Shown one piece after another: positions 8,415-17,380 of a stretch of 64,000 nt of DNA (positions within the stretch are counted from its first letter, which is position 1; the number at the start of each line of letters is the position of its first letter). A model generated the notes under the pieces. The model worked only from the letters and a program-made list of their open reading frames with translations, did no database searches and was not told the DNA's origin. Position numbers and translations under genes: made by a program. The DNA lies in assembly GCF_004797125.1 (NCBI RefSeq), contig NZ_CP038810.1, positions 744,001 to 808,000 of the forward strand. The letters run 5' to 3'. This stretch comes from Flavobacterium sangjuense. Lineage in GTDB: Bacteria; Bacteroidota; Bacteroidia; Flavobacteriales; Flavobacteriaceae.

Positions 8415-9428
8415 TTATTTATTCCATTCTTTTATCCAATTGGCCACAACACCACACCATTCGTCTTCATCATTCATACATGGAACGGCAAAAAATTCTT
8501 CGCCGCCGTGGGATTTAAATTCTTCGTTGGCACGCATGGCAATTTCTTCCAAGGTTTCCAAACAATCAGCAACGAAAGCCGGAGTTACAACGGCCAATTT
8601 CTTAATTCCTTTTTCGGGCATTTTGTTTATTTCAACATCAGTATAAGGCGTTAACCATTTGTCTCCTGCTAAGCGCGATTGAAAAGTTTGGCTGTATTTT
8701 CCTTCCGGAATTCCCAATAATTCCACTACTTGTCTTGTTGTTTCATAACATTGGTGGCGATAACAAAATTCATGAGCAGGCGAATCTGTTACACAGCATT
8801 TTCCATCAATAGTGCAATGCGATTTCGTCACATCAGTTTTACGGATATGTCTTTTTGGAATTCCGTGATACGAAAACAATAAATGATCGTATTCAAAGTT
8901 GCTCAAATGCTTTTTGATAGAATTGGCCAAAGCCTGAATAAAATCGGGTTTGTTATAAAATGCCGGAACTTTGGTGATGGTCATTTCCGGGAAATGCGAT
9001 TTTTGTAATTCATCGGCTAAAGCCCAAATGGTAGTAGTTGATGCCATTGCATACTGCGGATATAAAGCCAACAACATTACTTCGGTAACGCCTTTGTCTT
9101 TCAGTTCCTGCAATCCCTTTTGAATGGTCATCGTGCCGTAACGCATGGCTAAAGCCACTGGAACATCAACCAATTTTTCAACTTTTTGATGCATTTTTTT
9201 TGAAAACACAATCAGTGGCGAACCTTCCGGTGTCCATATTTGGCTATACGCATGAGCGGAATTTTTAGGACGCGTTTGCAGAATAATTCCTCTGACTAAT
9301 AAAGCGCGCAATAAATACGGAACATCTATTACGTATTTATCCATCAAAAATTCATCTAAATAAGGCTTTACGTCTTTTGGTGTTGGGCTTTCGGGTGAAC
9401 CTAGGTTTACTAATAATACTCCTTTCAT
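8415..9428 (-). CDS. hemH: Ferrochelatase
   Basis: Inserts Fe2+ into protoporphyrin IX to give protohaem, the last step of the pathway. The catalytic His is H188 in FSYHGIPKRH and the conserved Glu is E291 in ADCLETLEEI. The N-terminus MKGVLLVNLGSPESP is the family signature, and 337 residues is a normal length. It contains a cysteine-bearing insertion (C205, C211, C212, C222, C227 in the SHCTIDGKCCVTD...FCYRHQC region), a pattern resembling the [2Fe-2S] loops or other Cys-rich insertions known in some ferrochelatases. It heads the minus-strand operon with hemJ; the AraC-type regulator ends 35 bp upstream. Confidence 0.97.
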   Translation of the reverse strand: MKGVLLVNLGSPESPTPKDVKPYLDEFLMDKYVIDVPYLLRALLVRGIILQTRPKNSAHAYSQIWTPEGSPLIVFSKKMHQKVEKLVDVPVALAMRYGTMTIQKGLQELKDKGVTEVMLLALYPQYAMASTTTIWALADELQKSHFPEMTITKVPAFYNKPDFIQALANSIKKHLSNFEYDHLLFSYHGIPKRHIRKTDVTKSHCTIDGKCCVTDSPAHEFCYRHQCYETTRQVVELLGIPEGKYSQTFQSRLAGDKWLTPYTDVEINKMPEKGIKKLAVVTPAFVADCLETLEEIAMRANEEFKSHGGEEFFAVPCMNDEDEWCGVVANWIKEWNK

Positions 9429-9463
9429 TTGGCAATTTTATATAAAATAATACTCTTTTTGTG

Positions 9464-10336
9464 TTATGCGTTTTGGTTTAATGACATCAAATATTTCTTT
9501 GGTGTTGTGGCAAACTTTTTCTTGAAAGCCGCAATAAAATGGCTTCCGGTGCTGTAACCAATTTTTAGCCCAACTTCATTTACGTTATAAGAACCGGAAT
9601 CCAATAATTGTCGGGCATAATCCATTTTATGATCGAATAAATAACCATAAACCGTATCGCCATAAATCTGTTTGAAACCCATTTTTAGTTTTTTCAGACT
9701 CAAACCAACTTTATCTGCCAGTTCTTCCAAACCTGGAGGTTCGGCCATATTGGTGATGATAATTTCTTTTGCTTTTCTGATTTTTAAAACGTTTTCTTCA
9801 TCAACTAAAAACGGACATTGTTCTGCATTTGGATCTTCAGAACGATTGAAATACAAGCTCAATAATTCGTATCCTTTTCCTTTGTAATACAGGTTTTTAA
9901 TCTGTGGATTTAAGTTGTAATGAAAGAGTTGGCTAAGAACAATTGCCATTGACGGACTTATATCGTTCTCTTTATAATATTTCCGGTCTTTATTTTCTTC
10001 GCTCAAAAACGGAATATGATTGGCATCATTTGAAAACAATCCGTGGAATTTTTGAATCGAAATTATCACGGAAATCACCCATGAATTTGGTGCTAATTCT
10101 AAATTTAGCGGCAATTCTTTTTGTGGATTATAGAACAAAAGTGACTTTTCATCTTTTAATTCTAAGGCATAAGTTCCTTCATTGAAAACAAATTTTGCCT
10201 TTCCTTTTATGCCAAAGTGAAATTGAATAAGCCCTTGTGTAATAGGCCTTTTTACATAAAAATTTTCATTTCCATCATTCTGAAATCGAATTAAAATAAA
10301 ATCATTTTCAATTTTTATTTCCTCTTGAGAACCCAT
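9464..10336 (-). CDS. AraC-family transcriptional regulator
   Basis: A 290-residue protein with a beta-rich N-terminal sensing domain (about 1-180) and a C-terminal AraC DNA-binding domain (about 190-288). The two helix-turn-helix units are GLEELADKVGLSLKKLKMGF and NVNEVGLKIGYSTGSHFIAAF, ending with TPKKYL. It is placed between hemH and hemA and transcribed divergently from hemA. A pair of direct repeats with 21-bp spacing lies upstream of the hemA promoter (10479-10511). I infer that it controls haem synthesis, perhaps in response to iron or haem; the ligand is not evident. Confidence 0.9.
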   Translation of the reverse strand: MGSQEEIKIENDFILIRFQNDGNENFYVKRPITQGLIQFHFGIKGKAKFVFNEGTYALELKDEKSLLFYNPQKELPLNLELAPNSWVISVIISIQKFHGLFSNDANHIPFLSEENKDRKYYKENDISPSMAIVLSQLFHYNLNPQIKNLYYKGKGYELLSLYFNRSEDPNAEQCPFLVDEENVLKIRKAKEIIITNMAEPPGLEELADKVGLSLKKLKMGFKQIYGDTVYGYLFDHKMDYARQLLDSGSYNVNEVGLKIGYSTGSHFIAAFKKKFATTPKKYLMSLNQNA

Positions 10337-10371
10337 AGCGATATTTTTTCGTATATGTTTTTGAAGTCAAG

Positions 10372-10379
10372 CAAAAATA
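10372..10379 (-). promoter_or_regulatory. Putative -7 promoter element of the AraC-type gene
   Basis: On the minus strand this reads TATTTTTG, a perfect TAnnTTTG element, 36 bp before the start codon. I see no matching -33 TTG. Confidence 0.45.
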
Positions 10380-10478
10380 TTATTTAGAACGAGTCTACAT
10401 AAAGAAGTTACGAGCACTTGATTTCAGTACAAATTTAATAGAATTTACGTTGTATATAGCATTTTGGTTTAAAATATC

Positions 10479-10511
10479 TCACAGCGATACAAAAAGTCCT
10501 TACAGCGTTAC
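10479..10511 (+). promoter_or_regulatory. Tandem direct repeat, probable activator site for hemA
   Basis: TCACAGCGATAC (10479-10490) is repeated as TTACAGCGTTAC (10500-10511): 10 of 12 bases match and the units are offset by exactly 21 bp, two helical turns. This is the arrangement that AraC-family activators bind. With the hemA -7 box at 10532-10539, the downstream unit falls near -44 to -35, where an activator can contact RNA polymerase. The neighbouring AraC-type gene is the obvious candidate protein. Confidence 0.55.
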
Positions 10512-10531
10512 TTTTATAAATTGGTTAGTAA

Positions 10532-10539
10532 TATTTTTG
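10532..10539 (+). promoter_or_regulatory. Putative -7 promoter element of hemA
   Basis: TATTTTTG fits TAnnTTTG and lies 25 bp before the hemA ATG. There is no TTG at the expected -33 distance; the tandem repeat occupies that area, as in an activator-dependent promoter. Confidence 0.5.
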
Positions 10540-10564
10540 TTGAACTTTTTAAGGAAAGTATAAT

Positions 10565-11824
10565 ATGGAAAATTTTAATATGACGAAGCACACTTCATTT
10601 TACGCCATCGGGTTGAGTTATAAGAAAGCAGATGCTAAGGTAAGAGGGAAATTTAGTTTGGATGCCAAAGCTAAATCGACCTTGCTGATGCAAGCCGAAG
10701 CTGAAGGAATTGAATCGCTAATCGTTACTTCAACTTGCAATAGAACCGAAATTTATGGTTTTGCCAATCATCCATATCAGTTAATCAAATTGCTTTGCGA
10801 AAACAGTCAAGGAACAGTTGAAGAATTTCAGGAAGTGGCTTATATCTACAAAAATCAAGATGCTGTTAGTCATATGTTCCGTGTTGGAACTGGTTTAGAC
10901 AGCCAAATTCTTGGAGATTTCGAGATTATCAGTCAATTAAAAATTGCATTTATCCAAAGTAAATCAAACGGATTAGTAAATTCTTTCATGGAAAGACTAC
11001 TAAATTCAGTTATCCAGGCCAGCAAAAAAATTAAAACGGATACGGAGATTTCAACTGGCGCAACTTCGGTTTCATTTGCTTCGGTACAATATATTATTAG
11101 AAACGTAGAAGACATTGCGAATAAAAACATCCTACTTTTCGGAACCGGAAAAATTGGCAGAAACACTTGCGAAAATTTGGTTAAACATACCAAACACGAC
11201 CATATAACCTTAATCAACAGAACAAAAGATAAAGCGGAGAAACTTGCTCAAAAGCTGGATCTAATCGTAAAAGATTATGCCGATTTGCAGTTAGAATTAC
11301 AAAAGGCAGATATAGTTGTCGTGGCAACCGGTGCTCAAAACCCAACAATTGACAAAGCAATTTTGAATCTGAAAAAACCATTGTTGATTTTAGATTTATC
11401 GATTCCGAAAAATGTAAACGAAAATGTTCAGGATATAGAAGGCGTGACGTTGATTCACCTGGATCATCTTTCCCAAATTACAGATGAAACATTAGAGAAT
11501 AGAAAACTACACATACCGGCAGCTGAAGCCATCATTGATGAAATCAAAGAAGAATTTACAGCTTGGACAAAAAACAGAAAGTTTGCCCCAACCATTCAGG
11601 CGTTGAAAGAAAAATTAAATGCCATTAAAGAAAGTGAGTTGAATGCGCAACGTAAAAAGAATTCCAATTTTGACGAAGAGCAAGCCGAATTAATCAGCAA
11701 TAAAATCATCCAAAAAATCACAAATCATTTTGTAAATCACCTAAAAGATGGCGATTCAATGGATGAAGGAATTGAGTGGATTGAAAAAGTATTTCAATTG
11801 GAACAAGAGAAATCATTTTTTTAA
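10565..11824 (+). CDS. hemA: Glutamyl-tRNA reductase
   Basis: Reduces glutamyl-tRNA(Glu) to glutamate-1-semialdehyde with NADPH, the first committed step of the C5 haem pathway. The nucleophile is C58 in STCNRTEIYGF. The NADPH-binding GTGKIGRNTCENL segment is at about residues 192-204, and the C-terminal dimerisation helices end at residue 419. The length is normal. An in-frame ATG five codons later is an alternative start. This is the first gene of hemA-C-D-E-F-B, and the likely control point because of the tandem repeat upstream. Confidence 0.97.
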   Translation: MENFNMTKHTSFYAIGLSYKKADAKVRGKFSLDAKAKSTLLMQAEAEGIESLIVTSTCNRTEIYGFANHPYQLIKLLCENSQGTVEEFQEVAYIYKNQDAVSHMFRVGTGLDSQILGDFEIISQLKIAFIQSKSNGLVNSFMERLLNSVIQASKKIKTDTEISTGATSVSFASVQYIIRNVEDIANKNILLFGTGKIGRNTCENLVKHTKHDHITLINRTKDKAEKLAQKLDLIVKDYADLQLELQKADIVVVATGAQNPTIDKAILNLKKPLLILDLSIPKNVNENVQDIEGVTLIHLDHLSQITDETLENRKLHIPAAEAIIDEIKEEFTAWTKNRKFAPTIQALKEKLNAIKESELNAQRKKNSNFDEEQAELISNKIIQKITNHFVNHLKDGDSMDEGIEWIEKVFQLEQEKSFF

Positions 11825-11826
11825 AA

Positions 11827-11853
11827 CTTAGCGTCTCTGCGCCTCTGCGAGAA
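11827..11853. repeat. Dispersed repeat before hemC
   Basis: The 42-bp gap before hemC contains CTTAGCGTCTCTGCGCCTCTGCGAGAA. A related copy is at 15415-15446 before hemB. In both cases CGAGAA is followed by an A/T-rich spacer and the ATG lies 18-19 bp after the C of CGAG. Such CGCCTTTGCGAGA repeats are frequent in flavobacterial genomes as far as I recall. Confidence 0.55.
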
Positions 11854-11866
11854 TAATAAAAAAATA

Positions 11867-12802
11867 ATGCTCAAAGTGAAAGAAAAAACAATACGAATAG
11901 GAACGCGCGATAGCGAACTAGCACTTTGGCAAGCCCACACGGTTCAAAAACAACTTCAAGATTTAGGCTATAAAACAGAAATTGTCGCGGTTAAATCAGA
12001 TGGTGATATCATTCTTGACAAACCACTTTACGAACTCGGAATCACCGGAATTTTTACCAAAACCTTAGACATTGCCATGATAAATGGGCAAGTCGATATT
12101 GCAGTGCATTCGATGAAAGATGTGCCAACAGCTTTACCAAAAGGAATCGTGCAGGCAGCAGTTTTAGAACGTGCGAATGTGTTGGACATTTTGGTACATA
12201 AAGGTGATTTAAGCTTTCTTGAAAATAACGGAACAATCGCAACCGGAAGTTTACGTCGTCAGGCACAATGGTGGAATAAATACCCAAATCATACCGTTGT
12301 CGATTTACGCGGAAACGTGAATACCAGAATGCAAAAACTGAAAGATAACGATTGGAACGGAGCAGTATTTGCCGCAGCAGGTTTGGAACGAATTAATCTA
12401 AAACCGGATAGTTTTACCAATTTAGATTGGATGATTCCGGCATCGGCACAAGGAGCAATGGTTATCGTCGCGATGGAAAATGATGGGTTTACTATTGATG
12501 CTGTTTCACAACTCAATGATATCGAAACCGAAATTTGCACGTATATCGAAAGGCAATTTTTGCGAACTCTCGAGGGCGGTTGTACAGCGCCAATTGGAGC
12601 TTTAGCAAAGTATAACGAACATGACGATACTATAGATTTCAAAGGGGTTTTGTTATCTATTGACGGGAAGCAAAAACTGGAAATTGAAAAGGCGGTCGAC
12701 ATTTCGGAGTGGAAAAAATTAGGATTTAATTCGGCTCAGGAAATTTTAGAAAATGGAGGAGCAGAACTGATGAAGAAAATCAAAAACGAATTGAAAAAGT
12801 AA
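11867..12802 (+). CDS. hemC: Hydroxymethylbilane synthase (porphobilinogen deaminase)
   Basis: Joins four porphobilinogens into hydroxymethylbilane. The dipyrromethane cofactor is attached to C239 in EGGCTAPIGA, and the catalytic Asp is D85 in HSMKDVP. The N-terminal IGTRDSELALWQA and the domain-2 arginines (TGSLRRQAQ, DLRGNVNTR) are intact. At 311 residues it is of normal length. Its stop codon shares one base with the hemD start (TAATG), which implies coupled translation. Confidence 0.97.
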   Translation: MLKVKEKTIRIGTRDSELALWQAHTVQKQLQDLGYKTEIVAVKSDGDIILDKPLYELGITGIFTKTLDIAMINGQVDIAVHSMKDVPTALPKGIVQAAVLERANVLDILVHKGDLSFLENNGTIATGSLRRQAQWWNKYPNHTVVDLRGNVNTRMQKLKDNDWNGAVFAAAGLERINLKPDSFTNLDWMIPASAQGAMVIVAMENDGFTIDAVSQLNDIETEICTYIERQFLRTLEGGCTAPIGALAKYNEHDDTIDFKGVLLSIDGKQKLEIEKAVDISEWKKLGFNSAQEILENGGAELMKKIKNELKK

Positions 12803-13470
12803 TGCAAAATCAAATTCGCATAGTATCAACCAAGAAGCTTTCTGATAAACAAAAGCAAACCTTGTTGAGTGCGGATTTTTCAGTTTTTGATGAAGATTTT
12901 ATTCGTATTCAAAACAAGGATTTTGAGATTGAAACAATAAACGACTATCTGATTTTTACAAGTCAAAATGCAGTCGAAAGTGTTCTTAGAAATAAAAGGT
13001 TAGCTGAAATAAAAAGCAGAAAATGTTTTTGTGTTGGTGAAAAGACCAAAGCACTGTTGGAAGAAAATGATTTTGAAGTGGTAGCCGATTCTGATTATGC
13101 TGCCGAATTAGCGTCACTTATTTGTAACCAATATGCGAAAAACAGTTTTACCTTTTTTTGTGGAAATATCCGTAGAGACTTTTTGCCAGACGCGTTGCGA
13201 TTAGTTGAAATTACGTTAGATGAGATTGAAGTTTATGAAACGATTCTAACAACACATAAAATTACTTTCACACCAAGTGGGATACTATTTTTTAGTCCAT
13301 CCGGAGTTAAAAGTTATTTGCAGGAAAATAAAATTGAAAATGAAGATTGCTTTTGCATTGGCAACACAACAGCTGAAGCATTAAAATATGTAACACCAAA
13401 CAGAATTATCGCCAATCAGCCAACGGTTGAAAGCGTAATTATGAAGACAATAGAATATTATAGACAATAA
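12802..13470 (+). CDS. hemD: Uroporphyrinogen-III synthase
   Basis: Cyclises hydroxymethylbilane with inversion of ring D. The family is poorly conserved, but this 222-residue protein has the expected two-lobed Rossmann-like layout, with [13 protein letters not shown] (about 49-61) and the second-lobe motif [14 protein letters not shown] (about 154-167). It overlaps the hemC stop by one base and lies 1 bp before hemE, which confirms the assignment by position. Confidence 0.93.
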   Translation: MQNQIRIVSTKKLSDKQKQTLLSADFSVFDEDFIRIQNKDFEIETINDYLIFTSQNAVESVLRNKRLAEIKSRKCFCVGEKTKALLEENDFEVVADSDYAAELASLICNQYAKNSFTFFCGNIRRDFLPDALRLVEITLDEIEVYETILTTHKITFTPSGILFFSPSGVKSYLQENKIENEDCFCIGNTTAEALKYVTPNRIIANQPTVESVIMKTIEYYRQ

Positions 13471-13471
13471 A

Positions 13472-14497
13472 ATGATTAAAAACGACCTTTTTTTAAGAGC
13501 CTTAAATAACGAAACCGTTGAACGCCCACCAGTTTGGATGATGCGTCAGGCAGGAAGATATTTACCGGAATTCCGTGCGTTGCGCGATAAATATGATTTC
13601 TTTACACGTTGTGAAACTCCTGAATTAGCAGCTGAAATCACCGTTCAGCCAATCAGAATTGTAAAACCGGATGCAGCGATTTTGTTTTCGGATATTTTGG
13701 TTGTGCCTCGCGCGATGGGAATTCACGTGGAACTAAAAGACAATTTGGGACCAATTATTCCAAACCCAATCCGAACGATGGAAGATGTGAATAAAACCTT
13801 TGTTCCGGATGTTCACGAGACTTTGGGTTACGTTTTTGATGCCATAAAATTGACAAAAGAAATGCTAAACGATGAGGTTCCGTTAATTGGTTTCGCAGGT
13901 TCACCATGGACAATTTTTTGTTATGCTGTAGAAGGGAAAGGTTCCAAAAGTTTTGACACAGCCAAAGGATTTTGCTTTTCAAATCCGGTAGCGGCTCATA
14001 CTTTATTGCAAAAAATAACCGACACTACAATTTTATATTTAAAAGAAAAAGTAAAAGCAGGCTGCAACGCTATTCAGATTTTTGATTCGTGGGGCGGAAT
14101 GTTATCGCCAGTTGATTATAACGAATTTTCATGGCCGTACATCAACCAAATTGTAGATGCATTAGCCGAAGACACCAAGGTTATCGTATTCGGGAAAGGA
14201 TGCTGGTTTGCCTTAAATGACATGGCAAAATCAAAAGCCTCAGCGCTAGGTGTTGACTGGACATGCTCAGCTAGAAATGCACGTTATTTATCTGGCGGAA
14301 GAATCACATTGCAAGGAAATTTTGATCCAAGTCGTTTGCTTTCTCCAATTCCAACCATCAAAAAAATGGTTCACGAAATGATAAACGAATTCGGGAAAGA
14401 CAATTATATCGTAAACCTTGGTCACGGAATTTTACCAAATATTCCGGTAGATCATGCGAAAGCTTTTATTGAAGCGGTTAAGGAATATAAATCATAA
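13472..14497 (+). CDS. hemE: Uroporphyrinogen decarboxylase
   Basis: Removes four acetate carboxyls from uroporphyrinogen III to give coproporphyrinogen III. The signature [17 protein letters not shown] (residues about 18-34) is present, along with the [13 protein letters not shown] substrate-binding region and FDSWGGMLS. The length of 341 residues is standard. It directly abuts hemF with no spacer. Confidence 0.97.
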   Translation: MIKNDLFLRALNNETVERPPVWMMRQAGRYLPEFRALRDKYDFFTRCETPELAAEITVQPIRIVKPDAAILFSDILVVPRAMGIHVELKDNLGPIIPNPIRTMEDVNKTFVPDVHETLGYVFDAIKLTKEMLNDEVPLIGFAGSPWTIFCYAVEGKGSKSFDTAKGFCFSNPVAAHTLLQKITDTTILYLKEKVKAGCNAIQIFDSWGGMLSPVDYNEFSWPYINQIVDALAEDTKVIVFGKGCWFALNDMAKSKASALGVDWTCSARNARYLSGGRITLQGNFDPSRLLSPIPTIKKMVHEMINEFGKDNYIVNLGHGILPNIPVDHAKAFIEAVKEYKS

Positions 14498-15400
14498 ATG
14501 AAAGATAAGTTTTTTTCATACATACAAAATTTACAGGACCAAATCTGTTCAGGTCTTGAATCCGTTGATGGTGTTGCCAAATTCCGTGAAGATATTTGGG
14601 AACGACCAGAAGGCGGTGGAGGAAGAACACGTGTGATTGAGAATGGGGAAGTTTTTGAAAAAGGTGGTGTAAACATTTCTGCTGTTCACGGAAAATTACC
14701 CGAAGCAATGCAAAAGATGTTCAACGTTGGCGAAGCCGATTTTTTTGCCTGCGGATTGAGTTTGGTGATTCATCCAAAAAGTCCGATGGTGCCAACCGTT
14801 CATGCCAATTGGAGATATTTCGAAATGTATGATGATAGTGGAAATATAATTAACTCATGGTTTGGTGGCGGACAGGATTTAACGCCTTATTATCTGTTTG
14901 AAGAAGATGCGAAACATTTTCACCAAACCTGTAAAACGGCCTGTGATAAACATAATTCCGAGTTTTATCCAAAATATAAAAAACAATGTGATGGGTATTT
15001 TTGGAACGCACACCGAAATGAAGCACGCGGAATAGGTGGTTTGTTTTTCGATTATTGTAAAGAATCTGAAGCTATGAAAATGGAAGATTGGTTTAACTTT
15101 GTTTCAGAAGTTGGCAATAGTTTCCTCGAAGCTTACGTTCCAATTGTAGAAAGAAGAAAAGATTTAAACTATACAGAAGCACAAAAAACCTGGCAGGAAA
15201 TCCGTCGTGGCCGTTATGTCGAATTCAATTTGGTACACGATAAAGGAACTCTATTTGGATTAAAAACCAACGGTCGAATCGAATCGATTTTGATGAGTTT
15301 ACCACCACATGTGCAATGGGTTTATGATCATCATCCTGAAGCCGGAAGCGCAGAAGAAAAATTAATTAAAGTATTAGAAAATCCTATAGATTGGATATAA
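14498..15400 (+). CDS. hemF: Oxygen-dependent coproporphyrinogen-III oxidase
   Basis: Converts coproporphyrinogen III to protoporphyrinogen IX using O2. Family blocks WRYFEMYDDSGN, the GGGQDLTPYYLF motif, and RRGRYVEFNLVHDKGTLFGL are present in 300 residues, the normal length. The aerobic form, together with HemJ for the next step, suggests haem synthesis in oxic conditions. A 58-bp gap with a dispersed repeat separates it from hemB. Confidence 0.97.
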   Translation: MKDKFFSYIQNLQDQICSGLESVDGVAKFREDIWERPEGGGGRTRVIENGEVFEKGGVNISAVHGKLPEAMQKMFNVGEADFFACGLSLVIHPKSPMVPTVHANWRYFEMYDDSGNIINSWFGGGQDLTPYYLFEEDAKHFHQTCKTACDKHNSEFYPKYKKQCDGYFWNAHRNEARGIGGLFFDYCKESEAMKMEDWFNFVSEVGNSFLEAYVPIVERRKDLNYTEAQKTWQEIRRGRYVEFNLVHDKGTLFGLKTNGRIESILMSLPPHVQWVYDHHPEAGSAEEKLIKVLENPIDWI

Positions 15401-15414
15401 AATAGTCAAAAAAC

Positions 15415-15446
15415 ATTCGCTTTGTGCCTTTCCGCCTTTGCGAGAA
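15415..15446. repeat. Dispersed repeat before hemB
   Basis: The gap before hemB contains ATTCGCTTTGTGCCTTTCCG followed by CCTTTGCGAGAA, related to the element at 11827-11853. It is the only spacer of notable length inside the downstream half of the haem operon. Confidence 0.5.
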
Positions 15447-15458
15447 AAATAAAATAAT

Positions 15459-16454
15459 ATGTTCCCACTACAAAGAGGCAGAAGATTACGCGTTAACGAA
15501 AGCATTCGTTCCTTAGTGCGTGAAACCAGTTTAAGTCCGGCTGATTTTATGTTCCCAATGTTCATCACAGAAGGTGAAAATTATCAGTCTGAAATTCCAT
15601 CGATGCCAGGTATTTTCCGTCGTTCGATTGATTTGACAGTTAAAGAAGTAAAGGAAATATATGCTCTCGGAATTCGCGCTGTAAACATCTATGTGAAAGT
15701 TGACGAAAGCCTGAAAGACAACACGGGAAAAGAAGCATGGAATCCAAACGGATTGATGCAGCAAGCTATTAAAGCTATCAAAACAGCTTGTCCGGAAATG
15801 ATTGTAATGCCTGATGTAGCTTTAGATCCATATTCTATTTACGGTCACGATGGCATCATTGAAAACGGAGATATTGCAAACGATGCAACGAACGAAGCTT
15901 TGGTAAAAATGGCAGTTTCTCATGCCCAGGCCGGAGCCGATTTTGTAGCGCCAAGCGATATGATGGACGGAAGAGTTTTACGATTACGCCAAGGATTAGA
16001 TGCAGCCGGATTTCCAAATGTTGGCATTATGAGTTATTCGGCCAAATATGCTTCTGCGTTTTACGGTCCGTTTCGAGATGCTTTGGATAGTGCGCCAAGA
16101 GAAGCCGATGTCGAAGTGCCAAAAGATAAAAAAACTTATCAAATGGATTATGCTAACAGAATTGAAGCAGTAAAAGAAGCTTTGATGGATGTTGAAGAAG
16201 GCGCTGATATGGTAATGGTAAAACCAGGAATTGCGTATTTAGATATTGTTCGCGAAGTCAAAAATGCAGTCAATGTTCCGGTAACGGTTTTCCACGTTTC
16301 GGGAGAATATGCTATGATTAAGGCAGCTTCCGAAAGAGGTTGGCTTGACCATGACAAAATCATGATGGAGCAATTAATGTGCATCAAAAGAGCAGGAGCA
16401 AGTTTGATTTCGACTTATTTTGCTAAAGAGGCAGCTATTTTATTAAAGAAATAG
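15459..16454 (+). CDS. hemB: Porphobilinogen synthase (ALA dehydratase)
   Basis: Condenses two 5-aminolevulinates to porphobilinogen. The Schiff-base lysines are in SYSAKYASAFYGPF and MVKPGIAYLD. The metal-site region reads DVALDPYSIYGHDG, with Asp and Ala where zinc enzymes have three Cys, so this is a magnesium-type enzyme. At 331 residues it has the usual length. The cytochrome gene starts directly after the stop. Confidence 0.97.
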   Translation: MFPLQRGRRLRVNESIRSLVRETSLSPADFMFPMFITEGENYQSEIPSMPGIFRRSIDLTVKEVKEIYALGIRAVNIYVKVDESLKDNTGKEAWNPNGLMQQAIKAIKTACPEMIVMPDVALDPYSIYGHDGIIENGDIANDATNEALVKMAVSHAQAGADFVAPSDMMDGRVLRLRQGLDAAGFPNVGIMSYSAKYASAFYGPFRDALDSAPREADVEVPKDKKTYQMDYANRIEAVKEALMDVEEGADMVMVKPGIAYLDIVREVKNAVNVPVTVFHVSGEYAMIKAASERGWLDHDKIMMEQLMCIKRAGASLISTYFAKEAAILLKK

Positions 16455-16823
16455 ATGAAGAAGTTAGTATTTCTTATTGCATTGTTCACATTTATTGGCT
16501 GTCAAAATAAAGATGAAAAGACAGATACATCAATTGACGAAACAGCAATTAAAATTTCAGGCAAAGAACTTTTTGAAGGAGAAGGAAATTGTATCGCCTG
16601 TCATAAACCCGATCAAAAAATAATCGGACCAAGTTTGCAGGACATTGCAAAAATCTACAAAGAGAAAAATGCAAGCATTGTTCTATTCTTAAAAGAAGAA
16701 AGCGAACCAATCATTGACCCAAGTCAGTACGACATTATGAAAACCAATTTCGCCATCACCAAAAGTATGAGCGACGAGCAATTGAAAGCACTCGAAGATT
16801 ATATTTATAGCTTTTCAAAATAA
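16455..16823 (+). CDS. Small c-type cytochrome lipoprotein
   Basis: A 122-residue exported protein with a lipoprotein-like signal (MKKLVFLIALFTFIGCQ, Cys16) and one haem c site C46-I-A-C49-H50. The candidate axial Met is in the segment around MKTNFAITKSMSDEQLKAL, followed by the C-terminal helix typical of class I cytochromes c. It abuts hemB, so a haem-bearing electron carrier is cotranscribed with the haem pathway. Its redox partner is unknown. Confidence 0.9.
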   Translation: MKKLVFLIALFTFIGCQNKDEKTDTSIDETAIKISGKELFEGEGNCIACHKPDQKIIGPSLQDIAKIYKEKNASIVLFLKEESEPIIDPSQYDIMKTNFAITKSMSDEQLKALEDYIYSFSK

Positions 16824-16824
16824 T

Positions 16825-16844
16825 ATTTGATAACTTTATCAAAT
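16825..16844. promoter_or_regulatory. 20-bp palindrome covering the ogt start
   Basis: ATTTGATAACTTTATCAAAT has 9-bp perfect arms around a 2-bp centre and ends on the first two bases of the ogt start codon. It could be an operator or an mRNA hairpin that hides the ribosome-binding site. This is seen in sequence only. Confidence 0.35.
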
Positions 16845-17313
16845 GGAAACAGCCTTCATAGAATCGCCACTTGGAATCACCAAAATCGTTGGAGACGAAA
16901 ATGGCATTTCTGAAATTTCTGTTTTAAGTGAAGGTGCGATTACTACTAAAATTCCAAAGAATCTTAAGGAATGCGTTTCCCAACTTCACGAATATTTTAA
17001 TGGCCAGCGAAACCATTTTGATTTCAAACTAAATCCACAAGGAACCGATTTTCAGCAAAAAGTCTGGCAGGAATTATTGAATATTCCTTTTGGAAAAACC
17101 ATGTCTTATCTCGATTTGTCTAAAAAGCTGGGCGATGTAAAAGCGATTCGCGCTGTGGCTTCCGCCAATGGTAGAAATCCACTTTGGATTGTCGTTCCAT
17201 GTCACCGCGTAATTGGAACTGACGGTTCGTTAACCGGTTATGCCGGCGGTTTGTGGCGCAAAAAATGGTTGTTAGAACACGAAAGTCCGTCAAAGCAGCA
17301 ATCACTTTTTTAA
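16843..17313 (+). CDS. ogt: Methylated-DNA--protein-cysteine methyltransferase
   Basis: A suicide repair protein that moves the alkyl group from O6-alkylguanine to its active-site Cys. The site is C120 in IVVPCHRVIG, and the helix-turn-helix with the Arg finger is in KAIRAVASANGRNP. The length of 156 residues fits Ogt without an Ada domain. A 19-bp gap separates it from the cytochrome gene, and the start codon overlaps a palindrome. Confidence 0.95.
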   Translation: METAFIESPLGITKIVGDENGISEISVLSEGAITTKIPKNLKECVSQLHEYFNGQRNHFDFKLNPQGTDFQQKVWQELLNIPFGKTMSYLDLSKKLGDVKAIRAVASANGRNPLWIVVPCHRVIGTDGSLTGYAGGLWRKKWLLEHESPSKQQSLF

Positions 17314-17380
17314 ACTTTTTCTTTCATATTTGAATTACATTACTTAATTTTAAGTCGGTAAATTCCTAAATTTATTTGTG

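Noticed and set aside
12289..12702. A 137-codon minus-strand frame inside hemC
   Set aside because: It is antisense to hemC, with Ser- and Cys-rich composition typical of shadow frames.
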